A stretch of 64,000 bases of DNA from Pseudalkalibacillus berkeleyi. Its GTDB lineage: Bacteria; Bacillota; Bacilli; Bacillales; Fictibacillaceae. The translations under genes and the position numbers were made by a program. This document shows, in pieces, positions 24,093 through 33,795 of the stretch (the stretch's first letter is position 1; each line of letters begins with the position of its first letter). The stretch spans positions 2,914,001-2,978,000 of the forward strand of contig NZ_JAKIJS010000001.1 in NCBI RefSeq assembly GCF_021608225.1. The letters are read 5' to 3'. The notes beneath the pieces were generated by a model. The model was not told the origin of the DNA and searched no databases. It saw only the letters and a program-made list of their open reading frames with translations.

Positions 24093-25808
24093 TTGAATGA
24101 AATAAAAAGTGTTGCCATTTACTGTCGTGTCAGCACCGAAGAGCAAGCAAGTGAAGGCTATAGTATTTCTGCACAACTACAGACTTTACGACAATATTCA
24201 TCTTTATATGGGTGGCAGATTGCTGAGGAATATGTTGATAAAGGCATAAGCGGCAAAGATATAAAAGGCCGACCTGCAATGCAAAGGCTTATATCAGACG
24301 TGGATAAAGATAAATTTCAAGCTGTACTTGTATGGAAAATATCACGTCTTTCCCGCAATATGTTGGATACTCTTGTGCTACTTGATAAATTCGAAGAATA
24401 CGATGTAAAGTTTATATCCTATTCTGAGAATTTTGATACATCGAATCCTATTGGTAAACTTGTCGTCCAACTAATGGCTTCCATTGCTGAAATGGAGAGA
24501 AATACTCTTTCAGAAAATGTGAAGCTAGGAATGACACAAAGAGCTAAAGAAGGCAGCTGGAATGGCGGAGTGGTTTTCGGATATGATTCGATAAAAAAAG
24601 AACTTGTTATTAATCCAAAGGAAGCAGAAGTTGTCCGAATGATCTTCAACCTATATGCAGAAGGGAAGGGTCTTAAAGCCATAGCGAATCACTTAAACAA
24701 AGCAGGATATAGGACAAAACGTAATAGACACTTTTCCATTAATGGAATCGCTACAATATTAGATAACCCTGTCTATAATGGTAAAATCCGATGGTTACAA
24801 GTTGAGAACTGGGATAAAAAGCGAAGGCGAGGCAAAAATTCAAATCCCATTATAGTTGATGGGAACCACCAAGCAATAATCCCCAACGAGCTTTGGAATA
24901 TCGTTCAAGCCCGAAGACAGAGTAAATCTTTTAAGCAGCGTCAGTCCCACGAACCTTTCCTATTAAGTAGTATCCTTCGATGTCCTGATTGTGGTCAGGG
25001 TATGGTGCCGTCTATCACAACATATACTCGAAAAGATGGAAGTAAACGAAAACATCGCTATTATGTATGTGGTGCATTTCACAACAAAGGATCATCCGCC
25101 TGTAAAGCGAATTCAATTAAAGCTTACTATGCAGAAGATGCTGTCCTTAAACGTATAATTGACTTTTTTAGCGATGTAACTATCTTTAGTCAAACCATAG
25201 AAAATATAAATAAAGAAACGGTTCAAACAAATGTGAAACTTAAAGAGCAGCTAGAGAATATTGAAACAGAGCTTTATGAAACAAGCGTCATGCTTGATAA
25301 ATTAATGGAAGCATTTGAACAAAATCTCTTCCCTGTTGCCATACTACAGGAAAGGTTACAAAATGTTTCTAAATCAAAAAATGAACTAGAACAAAAGAAA
25401 AATGAACTCAGCATTAAACTGAATTCATCAGATTCAAAAGTTATTCCACCAGACGTGGTTAAGCTTTTATTAGAGTCATACGTTCAAATATTTCAACAGT
25501 CATCGAGAGAAAAACAAAAGCAACTCTTTCAGCTATTGATAAATAAGATATCAATCAAACAATCGGACGGACGTTCTCGAACTGTTGATAAAATTGAACT
25601 TGATTTTGATTTTTCCGAGGTCAACCTGTCTAAGACATTTACACTGATTCACATGCTGTACCTTGAATCAGGTAATTCAAAGGAAAAATCCTCCTCTAAT
25701 CTCGATTCAAAAGAGAAAATTCCACCTTATCTTCAACTTTTTTTGCCTCTATTTATGGTACGGTTCCCCCCTATTAATTTTAAACGCTCTATAAATCTGT
25801 TCAACTAA
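24093..25808 (+). CDS. Large serine recombinase (integrase of the island)
   Basis: 571 residues. Resolvase catalytic domain with [12 protein letters not shown] (catalytic Ser14) and the Arg-bearing KISRLSRN near residue 85; recombinase domain with GFKAIANHL-type helix ([10 protein letters not shown]) and [10 protein letters not shown]; zinc ribbon LRCPDCGQG ... YYVCG...C near 290-335; coiled coil at about 365-440. Length and layout fit single-protein serine integrases of phages and of CcrC type. Starts with TTG after AAAGGAG. Its last 60 bases lie antisense inside the 3' end of rlmH, so its C-terminal 19 codons are made of chromosomal attachment-site DNA. This strongly implies that rlmH is its target. 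Confidence 0.93.
   Translation: MNEIKSVAIYCRVSTEEQASEGYSISAQLQTLRQYSSLYGWQIAEEYVDKGISGKDIKGRPAMQRLISDVDKDKFQAVLVWKISRLSRNMLDTLVLLDKFEEYDVKFISYSENFDTSNPIGKLVVQLMASIAEMERNTLSENVKLGMTQRAKEGSWNGGVVFGYDSIKKELVINPKEAEVVRMIFNLYAEGKGLKAIANHLNKAGYRTKRNRHFSINGIATILDNPVYNGKIRWLQVENWDKKRRRGKNSNPIIVDGNHQAIIPNELWNIVQARRQSKSFKQRQSHEPFLLSSILRCPDCGQGMVPSITTYTRKDGSKRKHRYYVCGAFHNKGSSACKANSIKAYYAEDAVLKRIIDFFSDVTIFSQTIENINKETVQTNVKLKEQLENIETELYETSVMLDKLMEAFEQNLFPVAILQERLQNVSKSKNELEQKKNELSIKLNSSDSKVIPPDVVKLLLESYVQIFQQSSREKQKQLFQLLINKISIKQSDGRSRTVDKIELDFDFSEVNLSKTFTLIHMLYLESGNSKEKSSSNLDSKEKIPPYLQLFLPLFMVRFPPINFKRSINLFN
25749..25808. other. Presumed island/chromosome attachment junction
   Basis: Overlap of the recombinase 3' end and the rlmH 3' end. 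By analogy with SCC attachment at the end of orfX (the codons for the terminal PYHK), crossover should fall near 25750-25775. No clear second copy of GGTACGGTTC-like core was found by eye on the left side, so the exact core is unresolved. Confidence 0.55.
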
Positions 25809-26228
25809 AACAAGACGCATAAGTTGGTGGGGGAATGTCATTTTTGAAAACGAGAGCTGCTCATTGGATCGTTTTATGACAGAATCGCTTAATCCCAGTG
25901 ATCCACCGATGACGAAAGCGACTTTCGATTTCCCGTAGGTTGCGAGGTTGTCTAGATTTTTTGCCAGCTGTTCGGATGTTTGCTGTTTTCCTTGTATCGC
26001 TAATGCGACTACATGTACATCTTTTCCTATTTTCGAAAGTATACGAGCTCCTTCTGCTTCTTTCACTTGTTCCATTTCGGTTTCACCTAATTGTTCTGGT
26101 GCTTTCTCATCTGGTACTTCTACAATTTCTACTTTTGCAAAAGGACCTAGCCTTTTGACGTATTCCGCTATCCCTTGCTTCAAGTATTTTTCTTTCAATT
26201 TACCTACGCTAATAATTTGTATATTCAC
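25749..26228 (-). CDS. rlmH: 23S rRNA (pseudouridine1915-N3)-methyltransferase
   Basis: SPOUT methyltransferase that modifies pseudouridine 1915 in helix 69 of 23S rRNA; staphylococcal orfX. 159 residues, full length. Seen: [19 protein letters not shown] with the SAM-binding knot, [20 protein letters not shown] and the invariant end [17 protein letters not shown] start with GAGGTGG seven bases upstream. The island ends at its stop codon, and the reading frame is preserved, as in SCC insertions. Two perfect DnaA boxes lie just upstream. Confidence 0.96.
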   Translation of the reverse strand: MNIQIISVGKLKEKYLKQGIAEYVKRLGPFAKVEIVEVPDEKAPEQLGETEMEQVKEAEGARILSKIGKDVHVVALAIQGKQQTSEQLAKNLDNLATYGKSKVAFVIGGSLGLSDSVIKRSNEQLSFSKMTFPHQLMRLVLVEQIYRAFKINRGEPYHK

Positions 26229-26252
26229 AGGTTGTCCACCTCTATAAACAGG

Positions 26253-26367
26253 TTATCCACAAAAGTTATCCACATATGCACATTTTCTATCCACATTCGG
26301 TATAGGAACATTAGTTTGACACCATATATATGGCTCTGTTTTCGCAATATTCACATGTTGTGGATAA
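26253..26367. promoter_or_regulatory. DnaA-box cluster at rlmH
   Basis: Perfect TTATCCACA at 26253-26261 and 26266-26274, an inverted perfect copy at 26359-26367, and a near-match CTATCCACA at 26288-26296. Four boxes in 115 bp, straddling the rlmH promoter region and the CxxH/CxxC gene, about 36 kb from dnaA. Confidence 0.75.
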
Positions 26368-26469
26368 CTGCTCTTCTTCTGTGAGTATTTTCATTTCCGG
26401 AGCGACTTCATGCTCGTCAACGATGATATCAATAGCTAATTCGACGTGTTCTTTGCAACAAGCGATCAT
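26311..26469 (-). CDS. CxxH/CxxC small protein (BA_5709 type)
   Basis: 52 residues with two metal-binding-like pairs: CKEH (5-8) and CEYC (39-42). Short proteins of exactly this pattern are conserved next to rlmH and htrA in Bacillus and are of unknown function, probably zinc-binding. Start at the ATG at 26469 preceded by AAAGGGGTG. It lies between rlmH and the serine protease on the same strand. Its 3' part contains a DnaA box in the coding sequence. Confidence 0.85.
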   Translation of the reverse strand: MIACCKEHVELAIDIIVDEHEVAPEMKILTEEEQLSTTCEYCENRAIYMVSN

Positions 26470-26518
26470 GTCCTTCACCCCTTTCTAGTTGTTCACATGT
26501 TAATAGTGTAGCATATTA

Positions 26519-26636
26519 GAAAAGCGCAAACGCCCTGACAGTCACGAAGGTCACTGGAAGTCCGACGAGGAGGCTGTTGCCGCCGCAGAAGGACTGAAGT
26601 GAACCAAGTGACTGGGCGTTGAAGCTAGACAATAAT
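26519..26636. repeat. Dispersed GCTAGACA repeat (family A), full copy
   Basis: About 118 bp from AAAGCGCAAACGCCC to GAAGCTAGACAATAATAAG, with AACGCCC/GGGCGTT outer arms. The core GACGAGGAGGCTGTTGCCGC recurs at 45464-45483 and the right end recurs at 35666-35706. Confidence 0.75.
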
Positions 26637-26640
26637 AAGA

Positions 26641-26672
26641 AAAAAGGAGAGTTGTGGATTACTCTCCTTTGC
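26641..26672 (-). terminator. Terminator overlapping the htrA stop codon
   Basis: On the minus strand AAAGGAGAGT-loop-ACTCTCCTTT followed by TTTTC; the left arm contains the last codons and the TAA of htrA. Confidence 0.85.
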
Positions 26673-27861
26673 CTTTTGATTCTCCTAATGTCATTGTCGT
26701 TGTTTTCTTTTCGCCTTCTCGGTAGTATGTGACTTCCATTTCTTCGCCTACTTCTTTTTCAGAATATAGGTGTTTTCGGAGTGCTGCAGGTGAATCGACT
26801 TTTTCACCATCTAGCGAGATAATCACATCGAATTCCTTCAATCCGGCTTTGCCAGCTGGTGACGTGCCTTCCACTTGTGTAACCACTACACCTTGATTAA
26901 CTTCACTTGGAATCTTCAATGTTTGTTGACGGTGATAGTTGGAAACTTGCGTTAGTGGAACGATAGCAACGCCCATATATGGTCGTTTCACTGTACCATG
27001 TTGTTCAAGATCCGCGATAATTGGACGGGCAATATCGGCTGGGATGGCAAAACCAATTCCTTCAACTGCTTGCTGAGCAATTTTCATTGAATTGATCCCG
27101 ATGACCTGACCTTTAATATTGATGAGTGCACCGCCACTGTTACCAGGGTTGATCGCAGCATCTGTTTGGATAACTTCAGCCTGCCAATCAGGTTGCCCAT
27201 CTCCATTAGGATCTACTGGGATTGTTCGATCAGCAGCACTAATGATGCCTTGTGTAACTGTCCCTGGGAAGTTCCCTAGTGGATTTCCAATCGCAATAGC
27301 AGGTTCACCTGGTTTTAAGCTACTGGAACTACCAAACTCTGCGACTTCCTCAATTTTACTACCATCGACTCTTAGTACAGCTAAGTCCATGATTTCATCT
27401 GAACCTAGCAATTCAGCATCGAGTTTAGTGCCATCCACTAATGCAATTTCTAACTGTCCTGCATTGGCAACAACGTGTTGGTTTGTAACCACGTATGCAT
27501 AATCGCCTTCTTTTTTATAGATGACACCCGATCCAACGCCAGCTTTATTTTCTTGATCAAATAAGCTAGATCCTTGGATGTTCTCTACTTCAACAACTGC
27601 ACCTTGTGCTTTTTCAACCGCTTCTGTTATGGCTGTGTTCACATCTACTTTAATCGTTTCACCTGGTGTCGTTTCTGTTGTTTCACCACTTGCTTCTTCA
27701 TTTGTATCAGGTTTGACATCACTTGAAAACAAGCCAAATTCAGTTGCAAATAGGACTAGAAGAGCACCAAGCAAAACCCCAGTCAATCCCATCAAAAAAC
27801 TGCGAGATTTATTCCCCTTTTGTCTTTGAGGATTACGATATTCTTGATCATAGTAACCCAT
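26659..27861 (-). CDS. htrA: HtrA-family membrane-anchored serine protease
   Basis: Extracytoplasmic quality-control protease (YyxA/HtrC position in the wal locus). About 400 residues. Seen: N-terminal membrane anchor (SFLMGLTGVLLGALLVLF), acidic linker, trypsin-like domain with VVTNQHVV (His), DLAVLRVD (Asp) and IQTDAAINPGNSGGALIN (Ser), and a C-terminal PDZ domain (GVVVTQVEGTSPAGKAGL...). The frame is open from 27900, but a TATAAT overlaps that ATG; MGYYDQEY at 27861 is the N-terminus seen in relatives, and an AAAGGG lies upstream. Start therefore uncertain by up to 13 codons. Last gene of the walRK cluster. Confidence 0.93.
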   Translation of the reverse strand: MGYYDQEYRNPQRQKGNKSRSFLMGLTGVLLGALLVLFATEFGLFSSDVKPDTNEEASGETTETTPGETIKVDVNTAITEAVEKAQGAVVEVENIQGSSLFDQENKAGVGSGVIYKKEGDYAYVVTNQHVVANAGQLEIALVDGTKLDAELLGSDEIMDLAVLRVDGSKIEEVAEFGSSSSLKPGEPAIAIGNPLGNFPGTVTQGIISAADRTIPVDPNGDGQPDWQAEVIQTDAAINPGNSGGALINIKGQVIGINSMKIAQQAVEGIGFAIPADIARPIIADLEQHGTVKRPYMGVAIVPLTQVSNYHRQQTLKIPSEVNQGVVVTQVEGTSPAGKAGLKEFDVIISLDGEKVDSPAALRKHLYSEKEVGEEMEVTYYREGEKKTTTMTLGESKGKGE

Positions 27862-28042
27862 TATTTTCATCAGCCCTTTCACTATCTTTGGTATTCCCAT
27901 TATAAGAAAAAAAAACCGTCTAGTAGCGGAATTTGAGTGATTTTTGACATTTGTCTACCACTTACTATATTTCCGTTACTGACAGTTATTAAACAGCTTT
28001 AGTATCGACGTTCATCATTTGCTCATTATTTGAACATTCCTA

Positions 28043-28831
28043 TTAAACCGTGATAAGATCCGTCGGCTGTTCCGCATCCGTATCATACAAACTAAGTGCT
28101 TCTCCAATTTGATAGCCTCGTTTTTCGAGTGTTTGTTGGACTGACATTCTAGCTAGGTCCTTCATGTTGTTGTCTTTGCTTAAATGAGCGAGGTAGACTC
28201 TTCGTGTACGGTCTCCAATAATATCTGCTAACGCTTCTGCTGCGTCTTCATTGGATACGTGTCCTTGGTCGCCGAGAATACGTCGTTTAATATTCCAAGG
28301 GTATTTCCCCATCATGAGCATATCGATATCATGGTTCGATTCGAAGATGAGCATGTCCGAATCTTTTACGGTTCCTTTAATCCGATCACTGACATAGCCC
28401 ATGTCTGTTGCCAAGGTCAATTTCTTTCCTTCATGATGGAAAACATAAAATTGTGGGCTAGCAGCGTCATGTGAAACGCCGAATGATTCCACTTCAAGAT
28501 CTCCAAACGTTTGTACTCGCTCACATTCGAAATGGAACTTTAAGTCAGTTGGAATGGCTCCTATTTGGTTTTCCATTGCGAGCCATGTCTTTTCGTTCGC
28601 ATAAATGGGTAGTTTGAAACGACGTGACAGCACACCTAATCCTTTGATGTGATCACTATGTTCATGTGTCACCAAGATACCATCTAGGAGCTTAGGGTCG
28701 CGGTTGATCTTTTGGAATAAAGCTTCAATTTTCTTTCCGCTTAAACCAACATCAACGAGTATTCGACTGGTTTCAGTTTCTACATAGCAAGCATTTCCCG
28801 TACTGCCACTAGCAAGTACACTAAATTTCAA
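28043..28831 (-). CDS. walJ: WalJ (YycJ) metallo-beta-lactamase-fold hydrolase
   Basis: 262 residues. MBL-fold with [14 protein letters not shown] (5-18), [15 protein letters not shown] (metal ligands HxHxDH, near 60), SHDAASP and ATDMGYV. A nuclease-like protein of the wal operon linked to coordination of cell wall and DNA replication. Translation most likely starts at the TTG at 28831, right after the yycI stop, with AAGTGG upstream; an ATG at 28861 would add ten residues within yycI. Confidence 0.92.
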   Translation of the reverse strand: MKFSVLASGSTGNACYVETETSRILVDVGLSGKKIEALFQKINRDPKLLDGILVTHEHSDHIKGLGVLSRRFKLPIYANEKTWLAMENQIGAIPTDLKFHFECERVQTFGDLEVESFGVSHDAASPQFYVFHHEGKKLTLATDMGYVSDRIKGTVKDSDMLIFESNHDIDMLMMGKYPWNIKRRILGDQGHVSNEDAAEALADIIGDRTRRVYLAHLSKDNNMKDLARMSVQQTLEKRGYQIGEALSLYDTDAEQPTDLITV

Positions 28832-28832
28832 A

Positions 28833-29645
28833 TTAATCCACTTCACTTTCTGTTTTCTCATCTAGCTTGGTAACTTCTGTTGAATTCGTGACATCAACCA
28901 TCCATTCGCCGTTTTCAGTTATAATGTGCCAGCTTGGTACAAATACTTTCCAGCCTTCATTATGAATTCCGGTAAAGTAAACAAGCTCGATTTTCTCAAG
29001 CGTAGTACCGATACCAGGTAGCAACACAGCTTCTTCTGCTTTTAGACCTTTTTCTACTTTTTCTTGTTTATTAACGTCCATTTTCGTCAGTCGATAACTC
29101 GCAATATTACCGCTGTCATCAGGAATTAACTCAATGAGTCCGGTCAAATTGTTTCCGGCGACATTTTCACTAAAATAAAACGGAACACGGTCCAACTGTT
29201 GTCTAAAAACAAAGATATTGCGTTCCTGATCGTGCTTCCAGTACACGTAGTCTTCAGCATCAGGTATGTTCGCATCAACAAAATGTTCAAGTTGTGATGT
29301 GAGATCTCCACTCTCAGCGTTTATTGAATACGGCTTCTTCAGCTTCGCACTCATCACATTCTCTTCCTCTGATTCTATTGTAAGTTCCTGATTAGAGTTT
29401 TTGTTTAAGAATTCATCGATATCTTCTTCAGTAAACTTTTTTGACGTGCTACTAATCATGGAGATTTTCTTGTTTTCAATTTTAGGGAGCTTACCACTAT
29501 ACTGGATATCCTCCAGTTTCTCTTGTGTTTCTGGGTTTAGCACATCTAAATCAGGATTCACTTTATTATTAAACTCTGTTCCTAAATACAAATTCAATAT
29601 TAAGAAGGTAAAGATGAATATGGTTTTGATATTTTTCCAGTCCAT
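28833..29645 (-). CDS. yycI: WalRK regulator YycI
   Basis: 270 residues. One N-terminal membrane helix ([18 protein letters not shown]) and an extracytoplasmic domain of two YycI/YycH-like lobes. In B. subtilis YycH and YycI bind WalK through their membrane helices and restrain it. Starts three bases after the yycH stop, so coupled translation is expected. Confidence 0.92.
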   Translation of the reverse strand: MDWKNIKTIFIFTFLILNLYLGTEFNNKVNPDLDVLNPETQEKLEDIQYSGKLPKIENKKISMISSTSKKFTEEDIDEFLNKNSNQELTIESEEENVMSAKLKKPYSINAESGDLTSQLEHFVDANIPDAEDYVYWKHDQERNIFVFRQQLDRVPFYFSENVAGNNLTGLIELIPDDSGNIASYRLTKMDVNKQEKVEKGLKAEEAVLLPGIGTTLEKIELVYFTGIHNEGWKVFVPSWHIITENGEWMVDVTNSTEVTKLDEKTESEVD

Positions 29646-29648
29646 ACA

Positions 29649-31076
29649 TTACCCTCCTTTATTCGTTGGTGTTTCATTTTTGTCAAAATCAATCTCAATC
29701 CACGACGACAGACCTTTATAATACCAAGTCGGGGTCAAAACGTAATCACCAGAGGCTGGATCCTTTTCAATCGCTTTATAACCGAGCATGACATCTGAAA
29801 TCTGCGTAGTTGGATAAACTTCTAGTTTTCTTTCTAGCGCTTTCTTGACTGCTTCGCCATCGGGAACAGTTACGTTAGACCATTCTATAACACTATGTGG
29901 ATACATGAGTGACCGGCTGTATTTACCCGCCTGGTTATTCATCCATTCTATTTCGATTTTACTAATGGAGTTGCTAGGTATGTCATCTACAACCGGAAAA
30001 CCTTGCATGACCATACGATAGTGTAAATCTTTCTGTGTGCTTTTTGTTTCCGAATTCAACTGGGAGTCATAATGGTACAAGTGATAGTCGTTCTCCTCTC
30101 CAATCCATCCCTGATGATTATTCATGAAATCTAAGCTCTGAATGATTGGATTTTGTTGGATCCCATCCTCTTGATTCTTCCAGTTGATGTACGTAAATTC
30201 TTTGCTATCTTCATAGTAAGTAATTTGATTTCTCAGCTTCATATATAAGATTTTATTAGGATTAGTAAATTTTCTAGATGCAACATCCTTCGATAAAAGA
30301 AGTGCCTTAACAAATTGATCTATGTTCACTTCATTTGTGAAGAATGAATAACTCTTGATCTCCATTTTCTCTTTCGGAAGATAAACGGGTTCTGTGTCTT
30401 CTTCAGTAATATACACTTTAGAAACTTCTGCTTTAGGGCCTGCCTCTAGTGTTTTCGTAATTAAGCTGTTAATCGTATTTTGCATATCACTCGTTAATTC
30501 AAACTGAGGGATCTTGAAATCACTAGGATTTTCTCCTTTTGGAGGATTTTCTAGAACAAATTGTAGCTTCCATTGGTCGTTGTCTTTGAAAACCTGTACT
30601 TTCTCAACGTTTCCACTCTTATTAGAAAGAAAATTATTATTACTAAACGTAAAGGTTTCCTTCAATACTTCAAGCGGAATGGATGTTGGATAAATGATTT
30701 CAATTTCATCTCTGGCAGCATTTTGTTTGAAATTGACGAACTCTCCATTCACTAATGTAGCCGATTGTAATTGCTTATATAAACGCTTTTGAGATTTAGC
30801 ATACGCCCAGAAGTGCTTCCCATCTTGATGGATAATGATTTGCTTCGGTTGAATGATATTTGATAACCGTTCTTTTTTACCCTCTTCAATCGCTGTTTTA
30901 ATTGGGGCTTCATTTTCCAAAACATTGATGTTCGGCGTATACGTCCAGAGATTCCAAGTAAGGAATATGCTCAGTGCGATAAGAAGAAAAAGCAAAGCAG
31001 ATTTTATCTTTTCTATATTATCCCAAATGGATGTGTAGAATTTGTTTAAATGATGTACGATTCTCTTCCAATCCAT
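29649..31076 (-). CDS. yycH: WalRK regulator YycH
   Basis: 475 residues. Single N-terminal membrane helix (SALLFLLIALSIFLTWNLW) followed by a three-domain extracytoplasmic region; family length. Partner of YycI in tuning WalK. Its ATG overlaps the walK stop codon (TAATG), a tight translational coupling. Confidence 0.93.
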   Translation of the reverse strand: MDWKRIVHHLNKFYTSIWDNIEKIKSALLFLLIALSIFLTWNLWTYTPNINVLENEAPIKTAIEEGKKERLSNIIQPKQIIIHQDGKHFWAYAKSQKRLYKQLQSATLVNGEFVNFKQNAARDEIEIIYPTSIPLEVLKETFTFSNNNFLSNKSGNVEKVQVFKDNDQWKLQFVLENPPKGENPSDFKIPQFELTSDMQNTINSLITKTLEAGPKAEVSKVYITEEDTEPVYLPKEKMEIKSYSFFTNEVNIDQFVKALLLSKDVASRKFTNPNKILYMKLRNQITYYEDSKEFTYINWKNQEDGIQQNPIIQSLDFMNNHQGWIGEENDYHLYHYDSQLNSETKSTQKDLHYRMVMQGFPVVDDIPSNSISKIEIEWMNNQAGKYSRSLMYPHSVIEWSNVTVPDGEAVKKALERKLEVYPTTQISDVMLGYKAIEKDPASGDYVLTPTWYYKGLSSWIEIDFDKNETPTNKGG

Positions 31077-32905
31077 TATGCGCTTTCCTCCCTCGTTTGG
31101 TGAGTAGGAAGCTTCACATGAATGGTCGTACCTTTCCCGTACTCACTCTCTGCCCATATTTCACCGTTATGTGCATTCACTACCTCTTTCGCAATCGCAA
31201 GCCCAAGACCTGTGCCACCGATCTCCCTAGACCTAGCTTTATCAACACGATAGAATCGGTCAAAGATCTTCGTGAGGTTCTGTTTCGGAATTCCGACCCC
31301 TTCATCTTTAATGCTGATATGAACACTGTTTCCTTCTTTGTTCATGGTAAAGATTACTTTGCCTCCATCTGGAGAGTATTTAAGGGCATTAGAAATAATA
31401 TTATCAAGAACTTGAATGATCTTATCACGATCAACTCGTACTGGTAATGGCTTATCATATATATACTTTTCAAACGTTATTTTCTCGTTTTTAGACATTT
31501 CGAATCGATCAATGACTTGGTGGATCAGCTCACGTAAATTCACTTTTTGGAAATTGAGATTGTAATCCTTATTGTCCATTTTCGACAATTGCAAAAGATC
31601 TGTCACAAGCCTAATCATACGTTCTGTTTCTTGTTGTGTTACATTCAAGAATTTTGGAGCTAGTTGTTCATCGCTCATAGCGCCATCTTGAAGGGCTTCT
31701 AAATAACTACGCATCGTTGTTAAAGGCGTTCTAAGCTCATGGGAAACATTCGAAACAAATTCCCTACGCTCTCTTTCAATTTGCTCTTGCTCTGTAATAT
31801 CATGAAGGACGGTTATTACACCATTAACAGGTCCGTCGTCTTTTTGTATGACTGAAAAACTTGCACGGATAATAAACGGTACTTCATTCGAGCTAAAGTC
31901 CAAAATGTGTGAGTTTGCTGAGTCTTCTAACCCGTCTGTTGAAAACTCCTCTTCAATTCCCAATACCTCAGGGAGAAAACGACCCATTGCCTCGTGTCTT
32001 GATAACGAAAGCATTTCTTCAGATCGATCATTCATTAAAACGATATACCCTTCGCGATCCGTTGCTATTACCCCATCCGTCATATAGGAAAGAACCGACC
32101 GAAGCTTCGTTCGTTCACTTTCCGTAATGTCATTTGCTTCTTGTAGTTTCTTCGTTAAATCGTTGAATGAGGCTGCAAGCTGTCCAATCTCATCTTGATC
32201 ATACACCTTTACTTTCCGTGTGAAATCTCCTCTAGCCATTACTTGCGCTTGCTTTTGCATATCAGCAAGTGGTCTCGTTATTGTACTCGCGAGAATAATG
32301 CCTAAAATTGCTGTAATTGCCAGGGCAATAATTGTCGCATTTGCTAGAATTTCGTTGAGTGTCCGTGATAGCTCATAGATTTCCTCAATCGACGCTTCTA
32401 TGTAAAGCGCACCAAGCTTCTGCCCGTTTTGTCCTTGGCCAACTTGTATCGGTTTTGATACGACATACGTTCGAACAAGCTTATCATTATCTTCCTTTTG
32501 GAAAATTTCATTCGTAACAATCCCAAGGAGTGCTTGAGATACGATCGTTTCATCAGTTTTCTTACCGACGAGTGCTGGGTCATTCGCAGCTATAATTTGT
32601 CGATCAGCGTTTACAATCATCATTTTATCAATATCTGAAAAAGAAAAGTCCTGAAGCAACGAGGATAATCGTTGCTGTGACTCTTCCTTCTCAGATTGGG
32701 TCAAATAGTTTTCAAGCTCTTCTTCTAAATTGACTTCAATCATATCCGCATTTTCGTCAATATTTTTCGTGAAGTTCCCTTTAAGCTTCTCTTCTTGCCG
32801 CTCCATAAAAAGAACGCCAATGACCTGCATGGCGATAATGATGAGTAAAATATAAACCACAACAAACTTAAAATGTATTGATTTAAAGAAGCCAACCTTT
32901 TTCAT
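31076..32905 (-). CDS. walK: Sensor histidine kinase WalK
   Basis: 609 residues. Two membrane helices bounding an extracellular Cache-like sensor (about 10-30 and 185-205), HAMP (STITRPLADMQKQAQVMARG), PAS (VLSYMTDGVIATDREGYIVL), HisKA with VSNVSHELRTPLTTMRSYLE (phospho-His near 390), and HATPase with NALKYSPDGGKV, DEGVGIPKQ, GTGLGLAIAKEVV. Essential kinase for cell-wall homeostasis in Bacillales. Follows walR by five bases. Confidence 0.96.
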   Translation of the reverse strand: MKKVGFFKSIHFKFVVVYILLIIIAMQVIGVLFMERQEEKLKGNFTKNIDENADMIEVNLEEELENYLTQSEKEESQQRLSSLLQDFSFSDIDKMMIVNADRQIIAANDPALVGKKTDETIVSQALLGIVTNEIFQKEDNDKLVRTYVVSKPIQVGQGQNGQKLGALYIEASIEEIYELSRTLNEILANATIIALAITAILGIILASTITRPLADMQKQAQVMARGDFTRKVKVYDQDEIGQLAASFNDLTKKLQEANDITESERTKLRSVLSYMTDGVIATDREGYIVLMNDRSEEMLSLSRHEAMGRFLPEVLGIEEEFSTDGLEDSANSHILDFSSNEVPFIIRASFSVIQKDDGPVNGVITVLHDITEQEQIERERREFVSNVSHELRTPLTTMRSYLEALQDGAMSDEQLAPKFLNVTQQETERMIRLVTDLLQLSKMDNKDYNLNFQKVNLRELIHQVIDRFEMSKNEKITFEKYIYDKPLPVRVDRDKIIQVLDNIISNALKYSPDGGKVIFTMNKEGNSVHISIKDEGVGIPKQNLTKIFDRFYRVDKARSREIGGTGLGLAIAKEVVNAHNGEIWAESEYGKGTTIHVKLPTHQTREESA

Positions 32906-32910
32906 TTAAA

Positions 32911-33618
32911 CTACTCCTGGTCTGGATTTCTTAAGTAATACCCTACTCCACGTCTTGTAATGATCCACATTGGATGACTCGGATTGTCCTCCACTTTCTC
33001 TCTAAGTCGGCGGACCGTAACGTCAACTGTACGTACGTCACCAAAATAGTCGTAACCCCAAACGGTTTGTAGAAGGTGCTCACGTGTCATGACTTGTCCG
33101 GTATGTTTTGCCATATAATGAAGCAACTCAAATTCACGGTGTGTCAATTCAATTGTGTCACCGCGCTTGGTTACCAAATAAGCTTCGGGGTGAATTGTAA
33201 GTGCACCAATTTTAATCTCACTTGTAGAATCAATTCCGTCTTTTTCACCTTCAGTTTGGTGACGTCTCATGTTAGCTTTGACACGCGCAATTAACTCACG
33301 TGTACTGAATGGCTTCGTCACATAATCATCTGCACCTAACTCAAGTCCGAGAACCTTATCAATTTCTGAGTCCTTAGCAGTTAGCATGATAATTGGCATA
33401 TCATACTTTTTGCGAATCTCTCGGCATACTTCCATTCCGTCCTTTTGAGGCAGCATGATATCTAGTAGAATCATGTCAGGCTTTTCCTCTTCTGCTTTTT
33501 CAATAGCTGTTGCTCCATCATAAGCACAAATAACTTCAAAGCCCTCTTTTTCTAAGTTAAATTGCAAAATATCCGCAATCGGTTTTTCATCGTCTACTAC
33601 TAAGATTTTCTTTTCCAT
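32911..33618 (-). CDS. walR: Response regulator WalR
   Basis: 235 residues, OmpR/PhoB type. Receiver with VVDDEKPI, phospho-acceptor Asp53 in [12 protein letters not shown], and TKPF; C-terminal winged helix with [20 protein letters not shown] and [12 protein letters not shown]. Controls cell-wall hydrolase genes with WalK. First gene of walR-walK-yycH-yycI-walJ-htrA, with AAGGAG upstream of the ATG. Confidence 0.97.
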   Translation of the reverse strand: MEKKILVVDDEKPIADILQFNLEKEGFEVICAYDGATAIEKAEEEKPDMILLDIMLPQKDGMEVCREIRKKYDMPIIMLTAKDSEIDKVLGLELGADDYVTKPFSTRELIARVKANMRRHQTEGEKDGIDSTSEIKIGALTIHPEAYLVTKRGDTIELTHREFELLHYMAKHTGQVMTREHLLQTVWGYDYFGDVRTVDVTVRRLREKVEDNPSHPMWIITRRGVGYYLRNPDQE

Positions 33619-33756
33619 TATGTGGTCTCCTTTTCAACAAAGTTAAAACCAATTCAACTACATGTATTTCATTATCGTTATTTTTCATAGTTTTCACTTA
33701 TTTTACCACACTAAGCCGTTAACAGGAAATTTCCTAGGTTTGTTCAAATTATAGAA

Positions 33757-33788
33757 AAACCTCTAGTAGGTAAAACCTACCAGAGGTA
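33757..33788 (-). terminator. Terminator of the M23 peptidase gene
   Basis: AACCTCTAGTAGGT paired with ACCTACCAGAGGT (one bulge), eight bases after the stop codon, followed by TTTTTC on the minus strand. Confidence 0.85.
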
Positions 33789-33795
33789 ATTGCGT

